Source: Pelagibacteraceae bacterium AG-422-D23 (lineage in GTDB: Bacteria; Pseudomonadota; Alphaproteobacteria; Pelagibacterales; Pelagibacteraceae). Taken from it: a stretch of 32,778 nt of DNA. Position numbers and translations under genes: made by a program. Below the pieces are notes generated by a model. It saw only the letters and a program-made list of their open reading frames with translations, ran no database searches and was not told the origin of the DNA. Shown in pieces: positions 25,103-32,778 of the stretch; positions within the stretch are counted from its first letter, which is position 1, and each line of letters starts with the position of its first letter. The stretch lies in assembly GCA_003213615.1 (NCBI GenBank), contig QCMQ01000012.1, forward strand, positions 1 to 32,778, given 5' to 3'.

Positions 25103-26391
25103 AAAAAATTTTTATAATAGTAATTACATCAATATTATATTTTAGTAATGCTTTTGCAGTTACTCTTCTTGATGCATTAAATCAAACATATAAAAATAAT
25201 ATTCAATTAAATGCTGAAAGAGAAAATATTAAAGTTTCAGAAGAAGATGTAAATATTTCAAAGGCTGATTACAAACCTTCTCTGACTGTAAAAGGATCAA
25301 AAAGTTTTGAGAATACTAACAAATTAACTAATCAAAGTGGCGGCGATGCAAGTGTCACTGATGTAGATCCATTTACCACTTCAATCAAATTAGAACAGAC
25401 ATTATTGGATTATGGAAGAGATCTTACGCTTGAAAAAAATATTACTGCTTTAGATTTAGCAAAAGCACAGTTAGTTAAAAAAGAACAAGATATTTTACAT
25501 AAAGCAATTGATGCATTCACAAATTTAATTCTAGCTAGAGAAACACTAGATATTAACGCAAAAAATTTAAATCTTTTAATTAGACAAGTTGAAAATGATA
25601 AAATTAGAAGAGACAGAGGTCAAATTACAAATACCGATTTGGCACAATCTGAGTCATCACTTGCAGGTGCTCAAGCCCAATTTGCAAAGGCAAAAAGCGA
25701 CTTATTAATCAGTAAACTAAATTATGAAAATATTATTGGTAAAATTAGTGATCCAAATCAATTACAAAAAAATTCAAATGCAATAGTTAGTATTCCAAAT
25801 ACTTTAAATGAGGCAATTAATCTTTCAAAACAAAATAACCCTGATATTCAAATAGCAAAATTTGATTTATCAAAAGCAGAAAAAGAATTAGCAATTTCAG
25901 AGTCAGACTTGAAACCAACAGCTTTTTTATCATTAGAAAGATCATATACTGATGACCTAAGCTCTACTTATTCTGAAAGAGAAAAAGATATTTTAAAAGC
26001 AGAGATTAGTTGGCCTTTTTATTCAGGAGGAAAAAAGAGATCAACTATTTCTAAAAATTCAAATTTGACTACAAGAAAAAGATTATTGTTAGATGATGCT
26101 GTAAGAACAAATGAAACAAATGTAGCAAGCGCTTGGTCTAGCTTAGAATCTTCAGAAAGTTTTTTAAATTCAGTTAGAGTTCAAGTAAAAGCAGCTGAAA
26201 TAGCTAATGAAGGAATTGCTGCGGAGTACGAAAGAGGTTCTAGAACTACTTTAGATGTTATCCAATCAAATGCTTTATTACTTTCTGCTCAAATTTCCTT
26301 AGCGAGTTCAGAGAAAAACTATCTAATGGCCCAATATAATCTACTTAAGGCAGTAGGTTTGTTAAACAGCCAATATCTAAAACTTAAGTAA
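25099..26391 (+). CDS. tolC: TolC-family outer membrane efflux/secretion protein
   Basis: A 430-residue outer-membrane channel protein of the TolC type, with a signal peptide (MKKIFIIVITSILYFSNAFA). Two internally similar halves of long coiled helices are seen (for example RQVENDKIRRDRGQITNTDL and QVKAAEIANEGIAAEYERGS), each with the TolC D-x-x-x-S/A-x-x-x-L-type pattern, and DLAQSESSLAGAQAQF. It would form a trimeric tunnel for type I secretion or RND efflux. No inner-membrane partner is adjacent. The low sequence conservation makes the exact role open. Confidence 0.9.
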   Translation: MKKIFIIVITSILYFSNAFAVTLLDALNQTYKNNIQLNAERENIKVSEEDVNISKADYKPSLTVKGSKSFENTNKLTNQSGGDASVTDVDPFTTSIKLEQTLLDYGRDLTLEKNITALDLAKAQLVKKEQDILHKAIDAFTNLILARETLDINAKNLNLLIRQVENDKIRRDRGQITNTDLAQSESSLAGAQAQFAKAKSDLLISKLNYENIIGKISDPNQLQKNSNAIVSIPNTLNEAINLSKQNNPDIQIAKFDLSKAEKELAISESDLKPTAFLSLERSYTDDLSSTYSEREKDILKAEISWPFYSGGKKRSTISKNSNLTTRKRLLLDDAVRTNETNVASAWSSLESSESFLNSVRVQVKAAEIANEGIAAEYERGSRTTLDVIQSNALLLSAQISLASSEKNYLMAQYNLLKAVGLLNSQYLKLK

Positions 26392-26420
26392 TTATTTGAT
26401 TTTTAGGGGTAAAAAATAAA

Positions 26421-26449
26421 TATATTGCTAATGAGAACAAAATGTGTAC
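26421..26449 (+). promoter_or_regulatory. Possible recA promoter -10 and degenerate SOS box
   Basis: A -10-like TATATT (26421-26426) is followed by GAAC-AAAATGT-GTAC at 26435-26449. This differs by one base from GAAC-N7-GAAC, the reverse complement of the SOS box found at umuD, and has a similar position downstream of the -10. A -35 is not clear (TTGATT is 19 bases away). Confidence 0.45.
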
Positions 26450-26498
26450 ATTTATTTCATGATTCGAGTGTTAAAAAATTTAAAAAAAGAGGCAAAAA

Positions 26499-27653
26499 AT
26501 GACGAAAAATAACCTAAAAGTAGTTAAATCTACTAAAGATCAAGAAATGGACGTTAAAGAAAAGAACAAAGCATTAGATGCTGCAATAGCTCAAATTACA
26601 GATAATTTTGGAAAAGGCTCTGTAATGAAGCTTGGTGAAAAGAGAGCGATGGATATCGAGTCTGTTTCGACAGGTTCTTTAAGTCTTGATTTAGCTTTAG
26701 GTATCGGTGGATTACCAAAAGGAAGAATTATCGAAGTTTACGGACCAGAATCATCTGGAAAAACAACACTAGCATTACAAGTTGTTGCTGAAGCTCAAAA
26801 ATCTGGTGGAATTTGCGCATTCGTTGATGCAGAACACGCATTAGATCCAGTTTATGCAAAAAAATTAGGTGTAAATACAGAAGAACTTTTAATTTCACAG
26901 CCAGATACTGGTGAACAAGCATTAGAAATCGCTGATACACTAGTAAAATCAGGCTCTATTTCAGTAATCGTTATCGACTCTGTTGCAGCTTTAACTCCAA
27001 AAGCTGAAATTGAAGGTGAGATGGGAGATCATCACGTTGGTCTTCAATCAAGATTAATGAGTCAGGCTTTGAGAAAATTAACAGGTTCAATATCAAACAC
27101 AAATACGATGATGATTTTCATTAACCAAATCAGAATGAAAATTGGAGTTATGTTTGGAAGTCCAGAGACAACATCAGGTGGTAACGCACTTAAGTTTTAC
27201 TCATCTGTAAGAATGGATATTAGAAGAATTGGTGCGATCAAAGATAAAGATGAAATTATTGGTAACTCTACAAGAGTGAAAGTAGTTAAGAATAAAGTGG
27301 CACCACCATTTAAAGTTGTTGAATTTGACTTGATGTATGGAAGAGGAATTAGCAAGATGGGTGAACTAGTCGATCTTGGCTCTAAAGCAGATATAATTGA
27401 AAAATCAGGAGCATGGTATGCTTACAAAGGTGAGAAAATTGGTCAAGGTAGAGAAAATGCTAAGACTTATTTAGCTCAAAATCCTAAAGTTGCTGCAGAA
27501 ATTGAAATGGCAATTAGAGAAAAAGCAGGCGTGATTTCTAAGAAAATAGAAGGAAACCCAATTGATCCTGAAAAATTAGAGAAAGAAAAGAAAGTAGCTG
27601 AAAAAGAAGAAGCTGCAAAAGCAGAAGCTACTCCTCCATCTAAAAAGAATTAA
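26499..27653 (+). CDS. recA: Recombinase RecA
   Basis: A 384-residue RecA, which forms filaments on single-stranded DNA, drives homologous recombination and triggers LexA and UmuD cleavage. The Walker [11 protein letters not shown] is at about residues 82-91, and Walker [10 protein letters not shown] is present, as are [19 protein letters not shown] and [12 protein letters not shown] (loop L2). An N-terminal extension of about 25 residues and a charged Lys/Glu/Ala-rich tail are normal. The gene has its own promoter region and a strong terminator at 27672-27700. Confidence 0.99.
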   Translation: MTKNNLKVVKSTKDQEMDVKEKNKALDAAIAQITDNFGKGSVMKLGEKRAMDIESVSTGSLSLDLALGIGGLPKGRIIEVYGPESSGKTTLALQVVAEAQKSGGICAFVDAEHALDPVYAKKLGVNTEELLISQPDTGEQALEIADTLVKSGSISVIVIDSVAALTPKAEIEGEMGDHHVGLQSRLMSQALRKLTGSISNTNTMMIFINQIRMKIGVMFGSPETTSGGNALKFYSSVRMDIRRIGAIKDKDEIIGNSTRVKVVKNKVAPPFKVVEFDLMYGRGISKMGELVDLGSKADIIEKSGAWYAYKGEKIGQGRENAKTYLAQNPKVAAEIEMAIREKAGVISKKIEGNPIDPEKLEKEKKVAEKEEAAKAEATPPSKKN

Positions 27654-27671
27654 TAGGTCATCTTTATTAAT

Positions 27672-27700
27672 AAAAGGCGCTTAAATTAAGCGCCTTTTTT
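27672..27700 (+). terminator. Rho-independent terminator after recA
   Basis: GGCGCTTA (27676-27683) pairs with TAAGCGCC (27687-27694) around a 3-base loop and is extended by AAAA/TTTT. A run of T follows (27695-27700). It is a textbook intrinsic terminator 20-odd bases after the recA stop. Confidence 0.93.
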
Positions 27701-27746
27701 CCCTTCGATATCTAGACATAAAATAAAAAAGCTGTATTTTAAAAAT

Positions 27747-30413
27747 ATGGCAGACAAAACACTCAATGAAATTAGAAATACTTTCTTAAAGTATTTTGAA
27801 AAGAATGACCATAAGATTGTGGAATCTAGTAATTTGGTTCCCAATAATGATCCTACTTTAATGTTTGCCAACTCTGGAATGGTTCAGTTTAAGAATGTTT
27901 TTACAGGATTAGAAAAAAGAGATTATGTAAGAGCTACAACTTCGCAAAAATGTGTAAGGGCAGGTGGTAAGCACAATGACTTAGAAAATGTTGGTTACAC
28001 ACCAAGGCACCATACATTCTTTGAGATGTTAGGAAATTTTTCTTTTGGTGATTATTTCAAAGAGCAAGCCATACATTACGCATGGGATTTAATAACAAAA
28101 GATTTTGGAATAGATAAAAATAGACTTTATGTAACCGTATTTCATGAAGATGATGAGGCCTTCAATTTTTGGAAGAAAATAGCGGGTTTTAGCGATGATA
28201 GAATTATAAGAATAGCAACTTCAGATAATTTTTGGTCAATGGGAGAAACAGGTCCTTGTGGTCCTTGTTCTGAGATCTTTTTTGACCACGGAGATCATTT
28301 ACCAGGAGGTTTACCTGGAACTAAAGATGAAGATGGGGATAGATTTATAGAAATTTGGAACTTAGTTTTTATGCAGTTTGAACAAGTTACTAAAGATAAA
28401 AGAATTAATCTTCCAAAACCCTCAGTTGATACTGGAATGGGATTAGAGAGAATTGCAGCTTTATTGCAAGGCTCACATGATAACTATGAAACAGATCATT
28501 TCAAAAAAATAATTGGCTCTGCATCTGAAATTACAAAGGTTAAATCAGATAAATCTAATCTAGCTAGTTTCAGAGTAATAGCTGATCACTTAAGAGCAAG
28601 TTCATTTTTAATTGCCGAAGGAGTTTTGCCTTCTAATGAGGGAAGAGGATATGTTCTTCGAAGAATTATGAGAAGAGGAATGAGACATTCTCATTTACTT
28701 GGATCTAAGGAACCAGTTTTTTATAATTTGTTTGATACTCTTAAAAATGAAATGTCTGGAAACTATCCAGAATTAGTTAGAGCTGAGTCTTTAATTAAAG
28801 AAACTTTAAAAATGGAAGAAGAAAAATTCTTAGTTCTTTTAGATAGAGGAATAAAAATTTTAAATGATGAAATATCTAAAATAGATAAAGTGTTGCCAGG
28901 TGAAGTAGCTTTCAAATTATATGACACCTATGGTTTTCCCTTAGATCTCACTGAAGATATTTTAAGAAACAAATCAATGTCAATTGATACTGAAAAGTTT
29001 CAATCTTTAATGAAGGAAAGTAGAGAGCTTGCTAAAAAAAATTGGAAAGGTTCTGGTGATGCAGCGGTTGAAGATATTTGGTTTGGAATAAAAGATAAAA
29101 TTGAGCCAACTGAATTTTTAGGATACGAAACAAATCAAGCTGAAGGTGTTGTGTTATCTCTTTTGAAAGATAATAAAGAAGTTGATCAATTAAGAGAAAA
29201 TGATGAAGGAATGATTATAGTAAACCAAACTCCTTTTTATGGTGAATCTGGAGGTCAAGTTGGAGACACTGGCGAAATAGTTTCAAATGATTTTAAATTT
29301 GAAGTAACTGATGTTCAAAAAAAACTTGGTGATTTATTTGTTCATTATGGCAAAGTCAAAAGCGGATCTATAAAATTACAGCAAAACGTGGAATTAAAAA
29401 TTAATGTTGAAAGAAGAGATGATACACGTGCTTATCACTCAGCAACTCATTTATTACATGAATCTTTACGAAGAGTTCTTGGTAGTCATGTAACCCAAAA
29501 AGGATCTTTAGTAGAGCCAAGCAGATTACGATTTGATTTCAGTCATATGAAGCCAATTTTGAATGAAGAAATTGATAAAATAGAAGATTTTGTAAACACA
29601 ATGGTCTCTAAAAAATCTGATGTAAAAACTAGATTAATGACACCTGACGAAGCTGTTGAAAACGGTGCTTTAGCATTATTTGGTGAAAAATATGGTGATG
29701 AAGTAAGGGTGCTATCAATGGGAGATGAGGATGGTAAGTATTTTTCAACTGAATTGTGTGGTGGAACACACGTCAAAAACACTGGCGATATTGGTAAATT
29801 TAAGATTGTCAGTCAGTCTTCTATCGCTGCAGGAGTAAGGAGAATTGAGGCATTAAGAGATAAACAATTGGAGGAATATCTTAAAAATAAAGAGAAATTA
29901 TCAAATTTATCTGCAGAAAAAGATGAGGAAGCAATTAAAGATTTAAGTCAGCAAATTATAAGATTGGGAGGAAAACCAAGTTTAGATGAAACAGATCAAA
30001 AAACTTTGATTAAAAATTTAACCAAACAACTTGAGAATATTTCGGTTAATGCAATTCTAGAAGATAAATCAAAAAACATTATTAAAGACGAAGAAATTAA
30101 CGGAGTTAAATTAAGACTTCAAAGAATAGATGGATTACCTCCAAAAGAATTAAGAAAACTTGTAGATAAAGGTAAAAAAGAATTAAGCGAAGGTATTGTT
30201 GTTGTATTTGCTAATAAAGACGACAAGGTTGGGTTGGCAGTTGGAGTAACAGATAATTTAACCAACAAGTTTGATGCAGTTAAATTTGTTAAAGTAGGAT
30301 CTGAAATAATTGGTGGGAAAGGTGGTGGAGGAAGAAAAGATTTTGCCCAAGCTGGTGGACAAGATCATTCAAAAATTGATGAAGCTTTTGAAAAGCTTAA
30401 GGGTTTAGTTTAA
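27747..30413 (+). CDS. alaS: Alanyl-tRNA synthetase AlaS
   Basis: An 888-residue class II synthetase that charges tRNA-Ala. The catalytic domain starts [19 protein letters not shown] and shows motif-type segments [34 protein letters not shown] and GMGLERIAA. The editing domain has its zinc motif HSATHLL and CGGTH, and the C-terminal DHHA1-like domain includes [16 protein letters not shown]. All domains are present at normal length. It is separated from recA by the terminator. Its last 9 bases overlap the convergent icd gene. Confidence 0.98.
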   Translation: MADKTLNEIRNTFLKYFEKNDHKIVESSNLVPNNDPTLMFANSGMVQFKNVFTGLEKRDYVRATTSQKCVRAGGKHNDLENVGYTPRHHTFFEMLGNFSFGDYFKEQAIHYAWDLITKDFGIDKNRLYVTVFHEDDEAFNFWKKIAGFSDDRIIRIATSDNFWSMGETGPCGPCSEIFFDHGDHLPGGLPGTKDEDGDRFIEIWNLVFMQFEQVTKDKRINLPKPSVDTGMGLERIAALLQGSHDNYETDHFKKIIGSASEITKVKSDKSNLASFRVIADHLRASSFLIAEGVLPSNEGRGYVLRRIMRRGMRHSHLLGSKEPVFYNLFDTLKNEMSGNYPELVRAESLIKETLKMEEEKFLVLLDRGIKILNDEISKIDKVLPGEVAFKLYDTYGFPLDLTEDILRNKSMSIDTEKFQSLMKESRELAKKNWKGSGDAAVEDIWFGIKDKIEPTEFLGYETNQAEGVVLSLLKDNKEVDQLRENDEGMIIVNQTPFYGESGGQVGDTGEIVSNDFKFEVTDVQKKLGDLFVHYGKVKSGSIKLQQNVELKINVERRDDTRAYHSATHLLHESLRRVLGSHVTQKGSLVEPSRLRFDFSHMKPILNEEIDKIEDFVNTMVSKKSDVKTRLMTPDEAVENGALALFGEKYGDEVRVLSMGDEDGKYFSTELCGGTHVKNTGDIGKFKIVSQSSIAAGVRRIEALRDKQLEEYLKNKEKLSNLSAEKDEEAIKDLSQQIIRLGGKPSLDETDQKTLIKNLTKQLENISVNAILEDKSKNIIKDEEINGVKLRLQRIDGLPPKELRKLVDKGKKELSEGIVVVFANKDDKVGLAVGVTDNLTNKFDAVKFVKVGSEIIGGKGGGGRKDFAQAGGQDHSKIDEAFEKLKGLV

Positions 30414-31619
30414 TTTCTTTTTTAAATTACCATCAATTTCATCTAAAAATTGATTTGTAGTTAAGAATTTACTATTTGGACCTACAAGAATAGCTAAATC
30501 TTTTGTCATTGATCCACTTTCCACACATTCAATACAAACTTTTTCTAGAGTTTGTGCAAATTTGATCAGCTCTTCATTACCATCTAATTTACCTCTGTGA
30601 GCTAATCCTCTAGCCCAAGCAAAAATTGATGCGATTGGGTTGGTTGAAGTTTCTTTTCCTTGTTGATGCATTCTATAATGTCTAGTTACTGTTCCGTGTG
30701 CAGCTTCCGCTTCCATTACTTTTCCGTCTGGTGTTAACAATGTACTCGTCATCAGTCCTAAAGACCCATAACCTTGAGCCATAGTATCAGACTGAACATC
30801 TCCATCATAATTTTTGCAAGCCCAAATATATTTTCCACTCCATTTCATTGCACATGCAACCATGTCATCAATTAATCTATGTTCGTAAGTTAAATTATTT
30901 TTTTCAAATTCGCTTTTATATTCTTTGTCGAAAATTTCTTGGAAAATATCTTTAAATCTTCCGTCGTATTGTTTTAGAATTGTATTTTTAGTAGACATGT
31001 AAACAGGCCATTTTTTAATTAACCCATAACTGAAACAAGATCTTGCAAAGTCTTCAATAGACTTATCTAAATTGTACATTGATAAAGCCACACCAGGACC
31101 TGTAAAATTAAATACTTCATATTTAATTTCATCTTTTCCATCTTCAGATGTCCACTTCACTTCCATTTTTCCTTTTCCAGGAACTTTAAAATCTGTTGCT
31201 CTATATTGGTCACCAAATGCATGTCTTCCAATAATCACTGGATCAGTCCAAGAAGGAACAAGTTTTGGAATATTTTTACAAATAATTGGTTCTCTAAATA
31301 CTGTTCCTCCAATTATATTTCTTATAGTTCCGTTAGGAGATCTCCACATTTTTTTTAAATCAAATTCTTCTACTCTTGCTTCATCAGGGGTAATCGTCGC
31401 ACACTTTATGCCAACACCAATATTTTTGATTGCATTTGCAGAGTCGATGGTAATTTGATCATCAGTATTATCTCTGCTTTTCATACCCAAATCGTAATAT
31501 TCGATACCAAGATCCAAATATGGGAGGATTAATTTATTTTTGATGAACACCCATATAATACGAGTCATTTCATCGCCATCCAGCTCTACAACTGGGTTTT
31601 TTACCTTGATTTTGCTCAT
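30405..31619 (-). CDS. icd: NADP-dependent isocitrate dehydrogenase
   Basis: A 404-residue eukaryotic-type (subfamily II) NADP-isocitrate dehydrogenase of the TCA cycle, which oxidises isocitrate to 2-oxoglutarate. The start [20 protein letters not shown] is diagnostic, followed by [19 protein letters not shown] with [19 protein letters not shown], then [24 protein letters not shown] and the nucleotide-binding [12 protein letters not shown]. It is the homodimeric animal-like form found in many alphaproteobacteria. It is convergent with alaS and divergent from psd, so has its own promoter in 31620-31695. Confidence 0.98.
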   Translation of the reverse strand: MSKIKVKNPVVELDGDEMTRIIWVFIKNKLILPYLDLGIEYYDLGMKSRDNTDDQITIDSANAIKNIGVGIKCATITPDEARVEEFDLKKMWRSPNGTIRNIIGGTVFREPIICKNIPKLVPSWTDPVIIGRHAFGDQYRATDFKVPGKGKMEVKWTSEDGKDEIKYEVFNFTGPGVALSMYNLDKSIEDFARSCFSYGLIKKWPVYMSTKNTILKQYDGRFKDIFQEIFDKEYKSEFEKNNLTYEHRLIDDMVACAMKWSGKYIWACKNYDGDVQSDTMAQGYGSLGLMTSTLLTPDGKVMEAEAAHGTVTRHYRMHQQGKETSTNPIASIFAWARGLAHRGKLDGNEELIKFAQTLEKVCIECVESGSMTKDLAILVGPNSKFLTTNQFLDEIDGNLKKKLN

Positions 31620-31695
31620 TAAATAAAAATTATCTTATTAATTGAATTTGATCGTTTTATATACATATTAATCGAAAATTAGCAAATAGAAGAAT

Positions 31696-32343
31696 ATGTT
31701 TAGCAAGATATTTCCAAAGATTCACACTGAAGGATACAAGTTTATAGTAATAGCTGTATTCATAACCATCATTTTTTTAATTATTAATAATTTTTTAGGA
31801 TTAATAGGAATTTTACTAACTGTCTGGGTTTATTATTTTTTTAGAGATCCAGAAAGAACAATAATAGGAGACGATAGTTACCTTGTAAGTCCTGCTGATG
31901 GAGAAGTAATTAAAGTTGAAGAGGTAGACGGTCCAAAAGAACTTGGACTAGAAAATAAAAAATTTAAAAAAATAAGTATTTTTATGAATGTCTTTGACTG
32001 TCATGTAAACCGAACGCCGTGCTCGGGTATTGTTGAAGATATTTTATATAAACCAGGAAAGTTTTTAAATGCATCTTTAGATAAAGCAAGCGAAGACAAT
32101 GAGAGAAATTATTATAAAATTAAAGATAAGCATGGGAATGATATTGTAGTCGTTCAAATTGCAGGATTAGTTGCAAGAAGAATAGTTTGCGAAACAAATA
32201 AAAATCAGGAATTAAATCAAGGTGACAGAATTGGGATGATTAGATTTGGTAGTAGAGCAGACGTTTATTATGAAAATTATGAACCACTAGTAAAAGTTGG
32301 TCAAACAGCAATTTCAGGAGAAACACTGCTGGCTAAAAATTAA
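31696..32343 (+). CDS. psd: Phosphatidylserine decarboxylase Psd
   Basis: A 215-residue pyruvoyl-dependent enzyme that makes phosphatidylethanolamine from phosphatidylserine. It is the short, proteobacterial/archaeal-like type with an N-terminal membrane anchor (two hydrophobic segments at about residues 15-50). It has the conserved VSPADGEVIKVEEVDGP and SIFMNVFDCHVNRTPCSG, and ends in the self-cleavage site RFGSRADVY, where Ser becomes the pyruvoyl group. It is 3 bases upstream of pssA, so the two steps of PE synthesis are co-expressed. Confidence 0.96.
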   Translation: MFSKIFPKIHTEGYKFIVIAVFITIIFLIINNFLGLIGILLTVWVYYFFRDPERTIIGDDSYLVSPADGEVIKVEEVDGPKELGLENKKFKKISIFMNVFDCHVNRTPCSGIVEDILYKPGKFLNASLDKASEDNERNYYKIKDKHGNDIVVVQIAGLVARRIVCETNKNQELNQGDRIGMIRFGSRADVYYENYEPLVKVGQTAISGETLLAKN

Positions 32344-32346
32344 TTT

Positions 32347-32778
32347 ATGGAACAGCCAAAAAACAATTTAAAAATTGTTACAGATAAAAAAACTAGCGCA
32401 AGAGTGATTTTACCTAACATGCTAACTCTTATTGGAGTTTGTATAGGTTTATCATCAATCAGATTTGCATTGGATGAAAAATTTGAATTTGCAATTATTG
32501 CAATTATGTTTGCTGCTCTTATTGATGGATTAGATGGAAGAATAGCTAGATTAATTAAAGGGACATCAAAAGTTGGTAAGGAACTAGACTCTCTTACGGA
32601 CATGATTAGTTTTGGAGTAGCCCCAGCATTTATTATGTATTTTTGGAAACTAAATACATTGGGAAGATTTGGATGGTTGTTATGTTTAATATATGTAATT
32701 TGTGTTGCATTACGTTTAGCTCGTTTCAATGTAAATACTGGTCAAGCACCTTCTTGGAGAGATAATTTTTTTGAGGGA
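32347..32778 (+). CDS. pssA: CDP-diacylglycerol-serine O-phosphatidyltransferase PssA (3' cut by window edge)
   Basis: An open frame of 144 codons with no stop, running off the end of the window. The start ATG at 32347 gives MEQPKNNLKIVTDKK, then the membrane segment PNMLTLIGVCIGLSSIRFA. The CDP-alcohol phosphotransferase motif is complete: DGRIARLIKGTSKVGKELD then SLTD, that is D-G-x2-A-R-x8-G-x3-D-x3-D, at about residues 61-83. Later helices (AFIMYFWKLN, RFGWLLCLIYVICVALRLAR) fit the family. It would make phosphatidylserine for the Psd enzyme encoded just upstream. Confidence 0.93.
   Translation, partial: MEQPKNNLKIVTDKKTSARVILPNMLTLIGVCIGLSSIRFALDEKFEFAIIAIMFAALIDGLDGRIARLIKGTSKVGKELDSLTDMISFGVAPAFIMYFWKLNTLGRFGWLLCLIYVICVALRLARFNVNTGQAPSWRDNFFEG

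Noticed and set aside
31072..31458. Plus-strand frame of 128 codons within icd
   Set aside because: It is antisense to a strongly conserved enzyme and has no recognisable protein features.
1..32778. CRISPR arrays, tRNA/rRNA genes, IS elements
   Set aside because: No spacer-repeat periodicity, no cloverleaf sequences and no transposase-like frames were seen.

Overview
The window looks like a piece of a SAR11-type (Pelagibacterales) alphaproteobacterial chromosome. This is inferred from the very AT-rich coding sequence, the tiny or negative gene spacing, an alphaproteobacterial SOS box (GTTC-N7-GTTC) in front of umuD, the recA / alaS / icd neighbourhood, and small single-copy versions of most genes. 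No tRNA, rRNA, CRISPR array, insertion sequence or prophage gene was recognised. There is no gene-free stretch above about 300 bases.

Region 1 (1-9386) is an accessory cluster of exported and carbohydrate-active proteins, all on the plus strand. It holds a DUF1800 protein split by a +1 frameshift, its usual partner DUF1501 (Tat signal), a secreted polysaccharide-lyase-like protein, an unrecognised secreted Lys-rich protein whose start codon is missing, an 813-residue exported Met/Gly/Ala-rich protein with a collagen-like tail, a secreted clan GH-A-like glycoside hydrolase, and a sulfatase / phosphonate-monoester-hydrolase family enzyme. Together they suggest that the cell makes, decorates or trims an extracellular glycan or matrix, which would be unusual for a streamlined SAR11-like cell. 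This is the most novel part of the window.

Region 2 (9387-16459) looks like an aromatic-acid catabolic cassette. It has a TRAP transporter (DctQM on the minus strand, DctP on the plus strand), a fumarylacetoacetate-hydrolase-family enzyme, a two-domain extradiol ring-cleavage dioxygenase with all catalytic residues, a flavin-dependent aromatic hydroxylase, and a beta-keto acid cleavage enzyme (BKACE). The implied order is import, ring hydroxylation, meta-cleavage, C-C hydrolysis and a final keto-acid step.

Region 3 (16527-21360) is a complete, tightly packed urease operon, ureDABCEFG, with all nickel-site residues of UreC intact. It would release ammonia from urea. No urea transporter is in view.

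Region 4 (21371-26391) holds umuDC under an apparent LexA promoter, a small unknown protein, a VOC protein, a GFA/CENP-V-type protein, a glycerate-kinase-like P-loop kinase and a TolC-family outer-membrane channel. Region 5 (26499-32778) is core genome: recA with a strong terminator and a possible degenerate SOS box, alaS, a convergent icd, then psd and the start of pssA (phosphatidylethanolamine synthesis), which runs off the end of the window.
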